Part shown: positions 1-6,091 of the stretch, in pieces
Layout: every line of letters starts with the position of its first letter
Numbering within the stretch: the first letter of the stretch is position 1
Source of the DNA: JBAPUB01 sp049282455
Lineage (GTDB): Bacteria; Actinomycetota; Actinomycetes; JAHEKZ01
Direction: 5' to 3'
DNA: 6,764 bases
Assembly: GCA_049282455.1 (NCBI GenBank)
Contig: JBAPUB010000024.1
Location: 1-6,764 of the forward strand
Notes under the pieces: model-generated
What the model was told of the DNA's origin: nothing
Database searches by the model: none
What the model saw: the letters and a program-made list of their open reading frames with translations, nothing else
Program-made: the position numbers and the translations under genes

Positions 1-1029
1 ATCGGGAGCCTCGCTGCCTCCGTCTTCACCATTCTCGTGGGCTCGGTGTCGTTCAGCGGCTCGGTCGTCACCTTCCTCAAGCTTCAGGGCCTGATGACGT
101 CTCGACCCGTGGTGTTCCCCGGCATGAAGTGGCTCGCGATCCTGACCGCGGTCGCGTCGGTGGCGCTCGCGGTTGCGGTGCTTCCGACCAGGTCGACCGC
201 TCTGGTGCTGCTGCTGGCCGTCTTCGCGTTGCTGCTGGGAGTTCTGTTCGTCTTGCCGGTGGGCGGTGCCGACGTCCCGATCGTGATCTCGCTGCTCAAC
301 GCGTTCACCGGTCTGACGGTCGCGGCCTCGGGCTTCGTGCTCGACAACGTCCTGCTGCTGATCGCCGGAACTTTGGTCGGAGCGAGCGGAACGCTGCTCA
401 CCCGGTTGATGGCCACGGCTATGGGCCGTCCCATCACGGGCACGTTGTTCGGTGCACTCTCGGGTACCTCGACCCTGGGTGGCGGTGTCGCGTCTGACCG
501 TCCGGTGAAGTCACTCGGGCCTCAGGACGTCGCGATCCAGCTGGCCTACGCCTCGAAAGTGATCATCGTCCCCGGCTACGGGTTGGCGGTCGCGCAGGCG
601 CAGGGAACCCTCAAGGAGCTCGTCGACCTGCTCAACGAGCGAGGGATCGACGTGGCGTACGCGATCCATCCCGTTGCTGGTCGTATGCCTGGTCACATGA
701 ACGTGCTGCTGGCGGAGGCCAGCGTGCCTTACGAGCAGCTCAAGGAGATGGACGAGATCAACCCGGAGTTCCCGTCGACCGACGTCGTGCTGGTGGTCGG
801 CGCCAACGACGTCGTGAACCCGGCCGCTCGCGAACCCGGTACGCCCATCTCCGGTATGCCGATCCTGAACGTGGACCAGGCACAGTCCGTGGTGTTCCTC
901 AAACGGTCGATGCGTCCGGGCTTCGCCGGGATCGAGAACGAGCTTCTCTTCGACCCCAAGACACAGCTGCTGTTCGGCGATGCCAAGGACTCGTTGGGGA
1001 AGGTCGTCACCGCGCTCAAGGCGCAGTGA
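1..1029 (+). CDS. pntB: NAD(P)(+) transhydrogenase beta subunit, PntB (5'-truncated by window edge)
   Basis: PntB is the membrane subunit of the proton-translocating transhydrogenase, which transfers hydride from NADH to NADP+ using the proton gradient. The frame is open from base 1, so the first 342 visible residues are the C-terminal part of a protein usually about 460-480 residues long. A GTG at 37 is an internal valine and not the start. Hydrophobic segments lie at about visible residues 1-25, 44-61, 67-87 and 117-137. They end in the ATAMGRP loop typical of domain II. The soluble NADP(H)-binding domain III follows, with VIIVPGYGLAVAQAQ at about 187-201, HPVAGRMPGHMNVLLAEA at about 223-240, GANDVVNP at about 267-274, KRSM..GFAGIENELLF at about 301-317 and LFGDAK at about 324-329. 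Stop TGA is at 1027-1029. The alpha-subunit genes would be expected upstream, outside the window. The gene converges on upp with 15 bp between the stops. Family assignment is very secure. Confidence 0.96.
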   Translation: MGSLAASVFTILVGSVSFSGSVVTFLKLQGLMTSRPVVFPGMKWLAILTAVASVALAVAVLPTRSTALVLLLAVFALLLGVLFVLPVGGADVPIVISLLNAFTGLTVAASGFVLDNVLLLIAGTLVGASGTLLTRLMATAMGRPITGTLFGALSGTSTLGGGVASDRPVKSLGPQDVAIQLAYASKVIIVPGYGLAVAQAQGTLKELVDLLNERGIDVAYAIHPVAGRMPGHMNVLLAEASVPYEQLKEMDEINPEFPSTDVVLVVGANDVVNPAAREPGTPISGMPILNVDQAQSVVFLKRSMRPGFAGIENELLFDPKTQLLFGDAKDSLGKVVTALKAQ

Positions 1030-1035
1030 CCGCGA

Positions 1036-1057
1036 CGCCGCCGGTCAGCCGGTGGTG
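1036..1057 (+). terminator. Candidate hairpin terminator of pntB, overlapping the upp 3' end
   Basis: Arms 1036-1044 and 1049-1057 pair over 9 bp in the plus-strand RNA, including two G-U wobbles, around the tetraloop TCAG. The hairpin starts six bases after the pntB stop and holds the upp stop codon (complement of 1045-1047) in its loop. No U-tract follows, so this would be a tractless actinobacterial-type hairpin. In the minus-strand RNA the wobbles become A-C mismatches, so it should work better for pntB than for upp. Termination activity is inferred. Confidence 0.4.
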
Positions 1058-1680
1058 CCGTAGAGCCGGTCTCCGGCATCACCGAGGCCCGGCACGATGT
1101 ACCCCTTGTCGTTGAGCCGCTCGTCGACCGCCGCGGTGACCACGGTGACGGGTGAGTCGCCCAGCGCCCCTGCAATGAAGTCCAGACCCTCCGATGCTGC
1201 GAGCAGGCAGATGGCCGTGACGTCGACGGCGCCCCGCTGGAGCAGCAGCCGGACCGCTGCCTCCAGCGTCCCACCGGTCGCCAGCATCGGGTCGAGCACG
1301 AAGCACTGACGCAAGCCGAGGTCGTCCGGCAGCCGGGTGGCGTAGGTCGTGGCAGCGAGGGTGTCCTCGTCGCGGACCATTCCGAGGAAGCCGACTTCCG
1401 CCGTGGGCAGCAGCCTCAGCATTCCGTCGAGCATCCCGAGCCCCGCCCGCAAGATCGGGACGACGAGGGGTCGCGGGTAGGCAAGCCTGGTGCCAGTGCT
1501 GGGGGCGACCGGTGTGGTGATGTCGGTGGGCTCAGTGCGTACGTTGTGCGTGGCCTCGTAGGCGAGCAGCATGACCAGCTCGTCGGCCAAGCGCCGAAAG
1601 GTCGGCGAGTCGGTCCCCTGGTCCCGCAGAACGGTGAGCTTGTGAGCCACCAGAGGGTGGTCGACGACCAGAGTGCGCAT
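1045..1680 (-). CDS. upp: Uracil phosphoribosyltransferase
   Basis: This cytosolic pyrimidine-salvage enzyme makes UMP and diphosphate from uracil and PRPP. The 211-residue length is normal for the family. Visible hallmarks are the VVPILRAGLGMLDG segment (about 73-86), GMVRDEDT (100-107), the PRPP-binding loop LDPMLATGGT (129-138), and the C-terminal uracil-binding region with DERLNDKGYIVPGLGDAGD (186-204) and LYGT. The ATG at 1680 places the common N-terminal VVDHPLVAHKLTVLRD near residue 5, as expected. There is no clear Shine-Dalgarno close to this ATG. A promoter -10 ends only 8 nt upstream, which suggests a leaderless mRNA. The gene is convergent with pntB and divergent from the TadA-associated gene, sharing a 114-bp intergenic region with the latter. 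Nothing appears truncated or mutated at recognised catalytic positions. Confidence 0.96.
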   Translation of the reverse strand: MRTLVVDHPLVAHKLTVLRDQGTDSPTFRRLADELVMLLAYEATHNVRTEPTDITTPVAPSTGTRLAYPRPLVVPILRAGLGMLDGMLRLLPTAEVGFLGMVRDEDTLAATTYATRLPDDLGLRQCFVLDPMLATGGTLEAAVRLLLQRGAVDVTAICLLAASEGLDFIAGALGDSPVTVVTAAVDERLNDKGYIVPGLGDAGDRLYGTTG

Positions 1681-1688
1681 GGTGGCGG

Positions 1689-1717
1689 ACCCTAGCCAAC
1701 TTGCACCGGGCAGCCAA
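1689..1717 (-). promoter_or_regulatory. Putative sigma-70-type promoter for upp, leaderless geometry
   Basis: Read on the minus strand, a -35 TTGGCT (complement of 1712-1717) and a -10 TAGGGT (complement of 1689-1694, fitting TANNNT) are separated by exactly 17 bp. Only 8 nt separate the -10 from the upp ATG at 1680, so initiation 6-8 nt downstream would fall at or within about two bases of the start codon. Leaderless transcripts of this geometry are common in actinobacteria. The assignment is by motif and spacing only. Confidence 0.55.
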
Positions 1718-1784
1718 TCGTCGGAGGGGGTAGGCAGCGGTCGAACGTTCTGCGACTATCTCTCCGGGGGCAGGGCGCGGCTGC

Positions 1785-1789
1785 GGAGG
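1785..1789 (+). promoter_or_regulatory. Shine-Dalgarno for the TadA-associated gene
   Basis: GGAGG lies five bases before ATG 1795 and fixes that start. No convincing promoter was found between it and the upp promoter. Confidence 0.7.
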
Positions 1790-1794
1790 CGACG

Positions 1795-2280
1795 ATGGGT
1801 GACGAGCTCCAACCCGACTTCGCGCTGCTTGCTGTGCGAGAGGACGGGTTGTGGTCGGTCGCGGCGCTGCCCCCGGCGGCTGCAGACGACGTCGACCACC
1901 TGGTCCGAGTGCTCCGCCAGCAGCCGGGTGAGGTGGGTGCCATCGGCCTAGTCTCTGTGGCTGAGGACTTCTTCCTGATCGTGCGCGTGCGCGGGACCGA
2001 CGAGCGGTTCCTGCTCTCCGACTGCACGGCCGCCTTCGATGCCCCGCTGGCGGCACAGGTTCTGGACCGGCTGGGACTGCCGATGCCCGACGGTGACGAC
2101 GAGGAGGACATCGAGCCGGCCGGTGACCTCGACCTGTTGTCCGACCTCGGCGTCGACACCATCTTGATCGCCGAGCTGTGCGACGACCTCGAGCTGTTCC
2201 CCGACGATGCTCTCGGGCGCATCGCCGAGGCCCTGGGGTTCTCCGAGCAGTACGACCAGGCCGTCGACCTCGTCGCCTAG
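1795..2280 (+). CDS. Putative tRNA adenosine deaminase-associated protein
   Basis: This 161-residue protein resembles the actinobacterial family named for its position just upstream of tadA. Its biochemical role is unknown, and direct association with TadA is inferred from gene order. Start ATG 1795 is supported by GGAGG at 1785-1789, five bases upstream. The first half (about 6-95) looks like an alpha/beta domain: FALLAVREDGLWSVAALP, a helix DDVDHLVRVLRQQ, a strand pair around FFLIVRVRG and RFLLSDCTAAFD, then a helix. An acidic linker DGDDEEDIEP (99-108) leads to a helical tail with LGVDTILIAELCDD and ALGRIAEALGF. By count it has 37 Asp/Glu (23%), eight Arg, one His and no Lys, a net charge near -29. 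No signal peptide or membrane segment is seen. It ends 21 bp before tadA and is probably cotranscribed and cytosolic. Confidence 0.88.
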   Translation: MGDELQPDFALLAVREDGLWSVAALPPAAADDVDHLVRVLRQQPGEVGAIGLVSVAEDFFLIVRVRGTDERFLLSDCTAAFDAPLAAQVLDRLGLPMPDGDDEEDIEPAGDLDLLSDLGVDTILIAELCDDLELFPDDALGRIAEALGFSEQYDQAVDLVA

Positions 2281-2301
2281 GTCGGTTGCGGGACCCTCGC
2301 C

Positions 2302-2757
2302 ATGACGGACGACGTCGCAGCCATGCTTCTTGCACTGGAACAGGCGCGACTGGCGTTGGCCACCGGTGACGTGCCGATCGGCGCCGTCGTCCTCGACCGC
2401 GACGGAGCAGTGCTGGCCTCGGCGTGCAACGCCCGTGAGGCCAGGCACGACCCGACGGCGCACGCCGAGGTCGTGGCCCTGCGCTCTGCGGCCGACGCCC
2501 TCGGGTCGTGGCGACTCGATGGGTGCACCCTGGTCGTCACCCTCGAGCCCTGCACGATGTGTGCCGGAGCGTTGGTGCTGGCCCGGGTCGACCGACTGGT
2601 CTTCGGCGCGTGGAACGACGAGATGGGGGCAGTTGGAACGTTGTGGGACGTCGTTCGAGACCGCCGCCTCAACCATCGACCCGAGGTGGTGTCCGGTGTG
2701 CTGGCCCAAGAGGCTGCCGTGCTTCTGGAGGAGTTCTTCACCGAGCAGCGCGAGTGA
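2302..2757 (+). CDS. tadA: tRNA-specific adenosine(34) deaminase, TadA
   Basis: TadA deaminates the wobble adenosine A34 of tRNA-Arg(ACG) to inosine, allowing one tRNA to read CGU, CGC and CGA. It is a zinc-dependent cytidine-deaminase-fold enzyme that acts as a homodimer in the cytosol. All active-site elements are visible. HAE at 54-56 supplies the zinc ligand His54 and the proton-shuttling Glu56. PCTMC at 83-87 supplies zinc ligands Cys84 and Cys87. GDVPIGAVV (22-30), the conserved Asn43 region before HDPTAHAE, and FGAWNDEMGAVGT (101-113) match the family. The 151 residues are close to the usual 150-170. ATG 2302 is preceded only by a weak GGGA at 2290-2293. An in-frame ATG at 2323 (residue 8) is possible, but it would shorten the first helix. 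The gene follows the TadA-associated gene by 21 bp and precedes tRNA-Ser by 33 bp. That tRNA is not the known TadA substrate. Confidence 0.95.
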   Translation: MTDDVAAMLLALEQARLALATGDVPIGAVVLDRDGAVLASACNAREARHDPTAHAEVVALRSAADALGSWRLDGCTLVVTLEPCTMCAGALVLARVDRLVFGAWNDEMGAVGTLWDVVRDRRLNHRPEVVSGVLAQEAAVLLEEFFTEQRE

Positions 2758-2783
2758 GCAACCGACACGACGTCCGGTATCCT
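2755..2783 (+). promoter_or_regulatory. Putative promoter for tRNA-Ser
   Basis: A -10 TATCCT at 2778-2783 fits TANNNT, and a weak -35 TGAGCA at 2755-2760 (three of six consensus bases) lies 17 bp upstream, overlapping the tadA stop. Seven bases separate the -10 from the mature tRNA 5' end, so the transcript would begin at or very near the mature end. Read-through from tadA is an alternative source of the tRNA. Confidence 0.4.
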
Positions 2784-2790
2784 CCTCGGC

Positions 2791-2880
2791 GGTAGCGTGT
2801 CCGAGCGGCCGAAGGAGCACGCCTCGAAAGCGTGTGAGGGGGCAACTCCTCCGTGGGTTCAAATCCCACCGCTACCGCCA
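2791..2880 (+). tRNA. tRNA-Ser (anticodon CGA), CCA encoded
   Basis: This is a complete class II tRNA fold. The acceptor stem 2791-2797 pairs with 2870-2876 over seven perfect bp. The D stem is 2800-2802 with 2814-2816, a 3-bp stem as in serine tRNAs. The anticodon stem 2818-2822 pairs perfectly with 2830-2834 around the loop CTCGAAA, which places anticodon CGA at 2825-2827, reading the UCG codon. The long variable arm (2835-2852) pairs 2836-2841 with 2846-2851 around a GCAA tetraloop, a strong serine signature. The T stem 2853-2857 pairs with 2865-2869 around the TTCAAAT loop. The discriminator is G2877, again typical of serine, and CCA is encoded at 2878-2880. No 3'-end duplication that would mark an integrated element was seen in the window. 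Confidence 0.97.
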
Positions 2881-2882
2881 CA

Positions 2883-2917
2883 CCCCTCCTGAGCTTCTCG
2901 CAGGTCAGGAGGGGTTT
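2883..2917 (+). terminator. Intrinsic terminator downstream of tRNA-Ser
   Basis: Arms 2883-2892 (CCCCTCCTGA) and 2905-2914 (TCAGGAGGGG) form a perfect 10-bp stem with a 12-base loop, followed by TTT at 2915-2917. It begins two bases after the encoded CCA end. The position and stability make it a convincing terminator for the tRNA and possibly for the tadA operon, although the U-tract is short. Confidence 0.85.
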
Positions 2918-3000
2918 GCCATTCCCGGGCCCGATCACGCGCACACGGATACGAACGGACGGCTGGTGGCTAAGGTCCTCGCATCGGGCTCGACCGTACG

Positions 3001-3007
3001 AGGGGAG
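3001..3007 (+). promoter_or_regulatory. Shine-Dalgarno of the LuxR/LAL regulator
   Basis: AGGGGAG ends five bases before ATG 3013 and supports that start over any upstream alternative. A TAAGGT at 2971-2976 could be a -10 box, but no convincing -35 partner is present, so no promoter is called. Confidence 0.65.
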
Positions 3008-3012
3008 CGAGC

Positions 3013-5787
3013 ATGGCCAGCTCCCTCGTTGCGACCAAGCTCTCCGTGCCGCGACTGCGCGGCGCGCTGGTGCCTCGCCCGCGGCTGAGCGCACTCATGG
3101 ACGCCGGTTCCGAGGCGACGCTCACCCTCGTCTCGGCCCCGGCTGGTTTCGGCAAGACCACCGTCCTGGCCTCCTGGCTGGCGCGTACGTCGACGGAGCC
3201 CCGCGCTGTCGCGTTCGTATCGCTGGACGAGTCCGACAGCCACGCCGGCTCGTTCTGGCTCTACGTCGTGACCGCCATGGCATCCGCGGCACCGGGCGTC
3301 GGGTCGAGTGTGCTGCCGTTGCTGGCCGCAGGTCAGCCGGCGAGCCGGACGCTGCTGACCGCGGTCGTCAACGAGGTCGGGGCCCAGCCGACCGTTGTGG
3401 ACCTGATCCTCGACGACTACCACCTCGCCGACCGCACTGAGGTGGCCGAGGGGATGAACTTCCTGCTTGAGCACCGGCCACCGAACCTGCACGTGGTGGT
3501 CAGCACCCGCGCAGACCCCAACCTCCCTCTGGCGCGGTTGCGCGCACGCGGCGAGCTCGTCGAGATCCGCGCCCGCGACCTGCGCTTCACCGTCGACGAG
3601 ACTGCCTCCTACCTCACCGACGTCGGCGGCCTGCCCGTCGCTCCGGCCGAGGTGTCGGCCCTCGAGTCCCGGACCGAGGGGTGGGCGGCAGCGCTGCAGC
3701 TGGCAGCCCTGTCGATGCAGGGCCGAGACGACGTCGGCGACTTCATCGCAGGTTTCGCCGGGACCGATCGCTACGTCGTCGACTACCTCGCGGACGAGGT
3801 GCTGTCCCGCCAGTCCGACGAGGTCCGCGACTTCCTGGAGCGGACATCGGTCCTCGACCTGCTCGGCGGCGAGCTGTGCGACGCCGTCCTTGAACGGACC
3901 GGCAGCCGGGCGATGCTCGAGAGGCTGGAGCGCGCGAACCTGTTCCTGGTGCCGCTGGACGACCAGCGCAGCTGGTACCGCTACCACCACCTGTTCGCCG
4001 ATGTCCTGCAGGCGCACCTTCGCAGCGAGCAACCTGAGGTTGTCCCGGGGCTGCACCTGCGCGCCAGCTGCTGGTACGACGAGACCGGAGAGCCGGTCCC
4101 CGCGGTGCGCCACGCGCTGGCCGCAGGCGACCTCGAGCGGGCCGCAGATCTTGTCGAGGCGGCGACCCCGGCCCTGCGACGCACCCGGCAGGAGGCCACG
4201 CTTCGGCGCTGGCTCGACGACGTGCCGGACGAGGTCGTCCAGCGGCGCCCGGTCCTCGCCATCGCCTTCGTCGGTGCACTGATGTCCAGCAACGAGTTCG
4301 GAGACGTCGAGAGGCGGCTCCGCGAGATCGAACGCCAGCTGCCCGCGATCCGTGCCCGCCTCGCACCGGACGGTGGTGCCACATCAGGACAGGGCAGCCA
4401 GGTCGTCGTCGTCGACGTCACCGAGCTGGCCAGGGTTCCTGCGGCCGTCGAGCTCTACTGGGCCGGCTTGTCCCTGGTGTCCGGGGATCTCCCCGCGACG
4501 CACCGGCACGCCCGACGAGCGATCGACCTGGCCACCGCGGACGACGATGTCGTCCCGGCCGGCGCGGCCGGTCTGTCCGGGCTCGCGCACTGGGCCAGCG
4601 GGGAGCTCGACGACGCGCGCCGCTCCTACGTGACGTGCATCGACGGACTTCGCCGCGCCAAGCACATCTCAGACGCCCTTGGGTGCTACCTGACCGTGGC
4701 CGAGATCCAGATGGCTCAGGGACAGCTGCGCGATGCTCAGGCCACCTACGACGAGGCCGTGCGCGTGGCCGCCAGTACGACAGGGGAGACGCCGCGCGGA
4801 ACCGCGGACATCCACGTCGGCCGCGGCCAGGTGGCCCTGGAGCGAGGCGACCTCGAGACCGCTCGGGACCAGCTCGTGGCAGCGAACAGCCTGGGCGAGC
4901 ACCGCGGCCTGCCGCAGTACGCGTACCGGTCGCGAGCCGTCGCGGCGATGCTCGCCGAGGCCGAGGGTGACCTCACTGGTGCGCTCGAGCTCGTCGTGGA
5001 GGCGCAGCAGGTGTACCTCGGTGACTTCTCGCCGAACGTGCGTCCGCTCCACGCTGTGGCGGCTCGCCTTCTGATTCGGCTTGGAGACCTGGACGCCGCG
5101 GAGCGATGGGCCCACGACCACGACGTGACGGCGTCGCAGCAGCTGTCGTACCTGCGAGAGTTCGAGCACGTGACCCTCGCCGAGGCCATGCTGGCCCGTT
5201 ACCGCCAGGTCGCCGACGGGGCTGCTCTCATCGACGCCGACCGCCTGCTGCGGCGGTTGCTCGACGCCGCGACCGCCGGAGGCAGGGAAGCCACGGTCAT
5301 CGAGGTCCTCGTCCTTCAGGCGCTGACCGTCGACGCCGTCGACGGTGTGGCCCCCGCGCTGAAGCTCCTCGACCGGGCGGTGCGACTTGCCGAACCGGAA
5401 GGCCAGGTACGCGCATTCGCCCGGCACGGCGCGCTCGTCGTCCCGCTGATGGCAGCCGTTGCCGAGAACCCCGAGTCCTCGCCTCACGCGCTCACCCTGT
5501 TGGCAGCCTGCCGGGTCCCGGCCGCTGGTGCACTGGGTCATGGAGCGACACAGCCACAGAAGGCCGCCGCGTCGAGCGGCCTCGCCGACGCGTTGAGTGC
5601 CCGTGAGCTCGAGGTTCTGCAGCTGCTTGCCACTGAACTCGACGGCCCCGAGATAGCCCAGCACCTATTCGTGTCGCTCAACACCCTGCGCACGCACACC
5701 AAGAGCATCTACGCCAAGTTCGGCGTCAACAACCGCCGCGCCGCCGTGCGCCGCGGCCGCGAGCTGGGCCTGTTGGCAGGGCGCTGA
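3013..5787 (+). CDS. MalT/LAL-type ATP-dependent LuxR-family transcriptional regulator
   Basis: This 924-residue cytosolic regulator has the full LAL architecture and the usual 850-950 residue length. An N-terminal STAND-type NTPase carries Walker A APAGFGKTT (42-50, Lys48) and Walker B LILDDYHL (131-138, Asp134/Asp135). A sensor-like VVVSTRADPNLPLARLRARG follows (161-180), then the SRTEGWAAALQLAALS helix (219-234). The WYRYHHLFADVLQ motif (321-333) marks the MalT winged-helix part. Residues of about 350-830 are Ala/Leu-rich TPR-like helical repeats, with recurrent G-D-L units near 372, 491, 612, 652 and 691, probably the sensing arm. The C-terminal LuxR helix-turn-helix spans about 861-921 (LSARELEVLQLLATEL, then EIAQHLFVSLNTLRTHTKSIYAKFGV). 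By analogy with MalT, it probably oligomerises with ATP and an inducer and activates promoters. The ligand and targets cannot be read from the sequence. It stands alone on its strand and converges on the 92-residue gene with 25 bp between stops. Confidence 0.94.
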   Translation: MASSLVATKLSVPRLRGALVPRPRLSALMDAGSEATLTLVSAPAGFGKTTVLASWLARTSTEPRAVAFVSLDESDSHAGSFWLYVVTAMASAAPGVGSSVLPLLAAGQPASRTLLTAVVNEVGAQPTVVDLILDDYHLADRTEVAEGMNFLLEHRPPNLHVVVSTRADPNLPLARLRARGELVEIRARDLRFTVDETASYLTDVGGLPVAPAEVSALESRTEGWAAALQLAALSMQGRDDVGDFIAGFAGTDRYVVDYLADEVLSRQSDEVRDFLERTSVLDLLGGELCDAVLERTGSRAMLERLERANLFLVPLDDQRSWYRYHHLFADVLQAHLRSEQPEVVPGLHLRASCWYDETGEPVPAVRHALAAGDLERAADLVEAATPALRRTRQEATLRRWLDDVPDEVVQRRPVLAIAFVGALMSSNEFGDVERRLREIERQLPAIRARLAPDGGATSGQGSQVVVVDVTELARVPAAVELYWAGLSLVSGDLPATHRHARRAIDLATADDDVVPAGAAGLSGLAHWASGELDDARRSYVTCIDGLRRAKHISDALGCYLTVAEIQMAQGQLRDAQATYDEAVRVAASTTGETPRGTADIHVGRGQVALERGDLETARDQLVAANSLGEHRGLPQYAYRSRAVAAMLAEAEGDLTGALELVVEAQQVYLGDFSPNVRPLHAVAARLLIRLGDLDAAERWAHDHDVTASQQLSYLREFEHVTLAEAMLARYRQVADGAALIDADRLLRRLLDAATAGGREATVIEVLVLQALTVDAVDGVAPALKLLDRAVRLAEPEGQVRAFARHGALVVPLMAAVAENPESSPHALTLLAACRVPAAGALGHGATQPQKAAASSGLADALSARELEVLQLLATELDGPEIAQHLFVSLNTLRTHTKSIYAKFGVNNRRAAVRRGRELGLLAGR

Positions 5788-5815
5788 ACCACCGTCGGCA
5801 GCGCGGCGTGGTTCA
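5785..5815. terminator. Candidate bidirectional hairpin between convergent genes
   Basis: TGAACCAC (5785-5792) and GTGGTTCA (5808-5815) form a perfect 8-bp inverted repeat with a 15-base G/C-rich loop. The outermost three base pairs are the stop codons of the two converging genes: TGA of the regulator at 5785-5787 and the complement of 5813-5815. The repeat is symmetric and could act on both transcripts. Neither side has a U-tract, and the loop is long, so termination is only plausible. Confidence 0.45.
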
Positions 5816-6091
5816 CCGTGGAAGGGATCGTGAGTAACTTGTCACCACGTGGCGTCGTGCGCCCTCCTTGTCGTCACCGTCGAGCGTGCGCAGCGACAGG
5901 ATCGTGGCGCCGATGTCGCGCAGCCTGGCGAGGATGCCGTGGAGCTGTGCCTGGTCGGCCACCTGACCGGTGAGTGTGCACGTGCCGTCGTCGTAGCGGG
6001 CGATGGTGAGCTCCCCGAACCAATCCGACCATCGCTCGTCCAGATGCCCTGCGACACGCAATTGGTAGGTCTGGCGGTCGCTCGCTCTCAC
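5813..6091 (-). CDS. Conserved-looking 92-residue protein of unknown function
   Basis: I do not recognise a named family. The start chosen is GTG 6091-6089, which gives 92 residues. Its last two bases belong to the TGA stop of the upstream DUF2306 gene (GTGA, 4-nt overlap), and GGAG (complement of 6099-6102) lies seven bases upstream. A longer reading to 6205 would add only proline/arginine-rich residues that shadow the upstream gene. The core looks well constrained: YQLRVAGHLDERWSDWFGEL (9-28), then TIARYDDGTCTLTGQVADQAQLHG as two strands and a turn, a helix ILARLRDIG, and a final strand ATILSLRTL. This suggests a compact beta-beta-alpha-beta domain. The tail after about residue 70 is charged and probably disordered. 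No signal peptide, membrane helix or catalytic motif is seen. Translational coupling to the DUF2306 gene is likely. A sensory or binding role, perhaps linked to the convergent regulator, is only a guess. Confidence 0.8.
   Translation of the reverse strand: MRASDRQTYQLRVAGHLDERWSDWFGELTIARYDDGTCTLTGQVADQAQLHGILARLRDIGATILSLRTLDGDDKEGARRHVVTSYSRSLPR

Noticed and set aside
37..39. GTG 37 as the start of pntB
   Set aside because: The frame is open to base 1 and the upstream codons continue a family-like membrane segment, so this is an internal valine codon.
1948..2862. Minus-strand open frame of 304 codons opposite the TadA-associated gene, tadA and tRNA-Ser, plus an Arg-rich one at 1532-2335
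   Set aside because: It runs through two well-supported genes and a tRNA, has no recognisable domain, and is a composition artefact.
2858..2880. tRNA-Ser 3' end as an integration (att) site
   Set aside because: No second copy of the tRNA 3' segment and no integrase or phage-like gene was seen. A terminator and an ordinary regulator gene follow directly.
2977..3003. CCTCG (2977-2981) and CGAGG (2999-3003) inverted repeat before the regulator, overlapping its Shine-Dalgarno
   Set aside because: Five base pairs across a 17-base loop are expected by chance at this GC content, so it is not called as an operator or a translational switch.
2935..4113. Long minus-strand open frame (392 codons) opposite the LAL regulator, with others at 3743-4384 and 4669-5664
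   Set aside because: The plus-strand regulator has recognisable domains over the same bases. The antisense readings are low-complexity and are expected from G/C-rich third positions.
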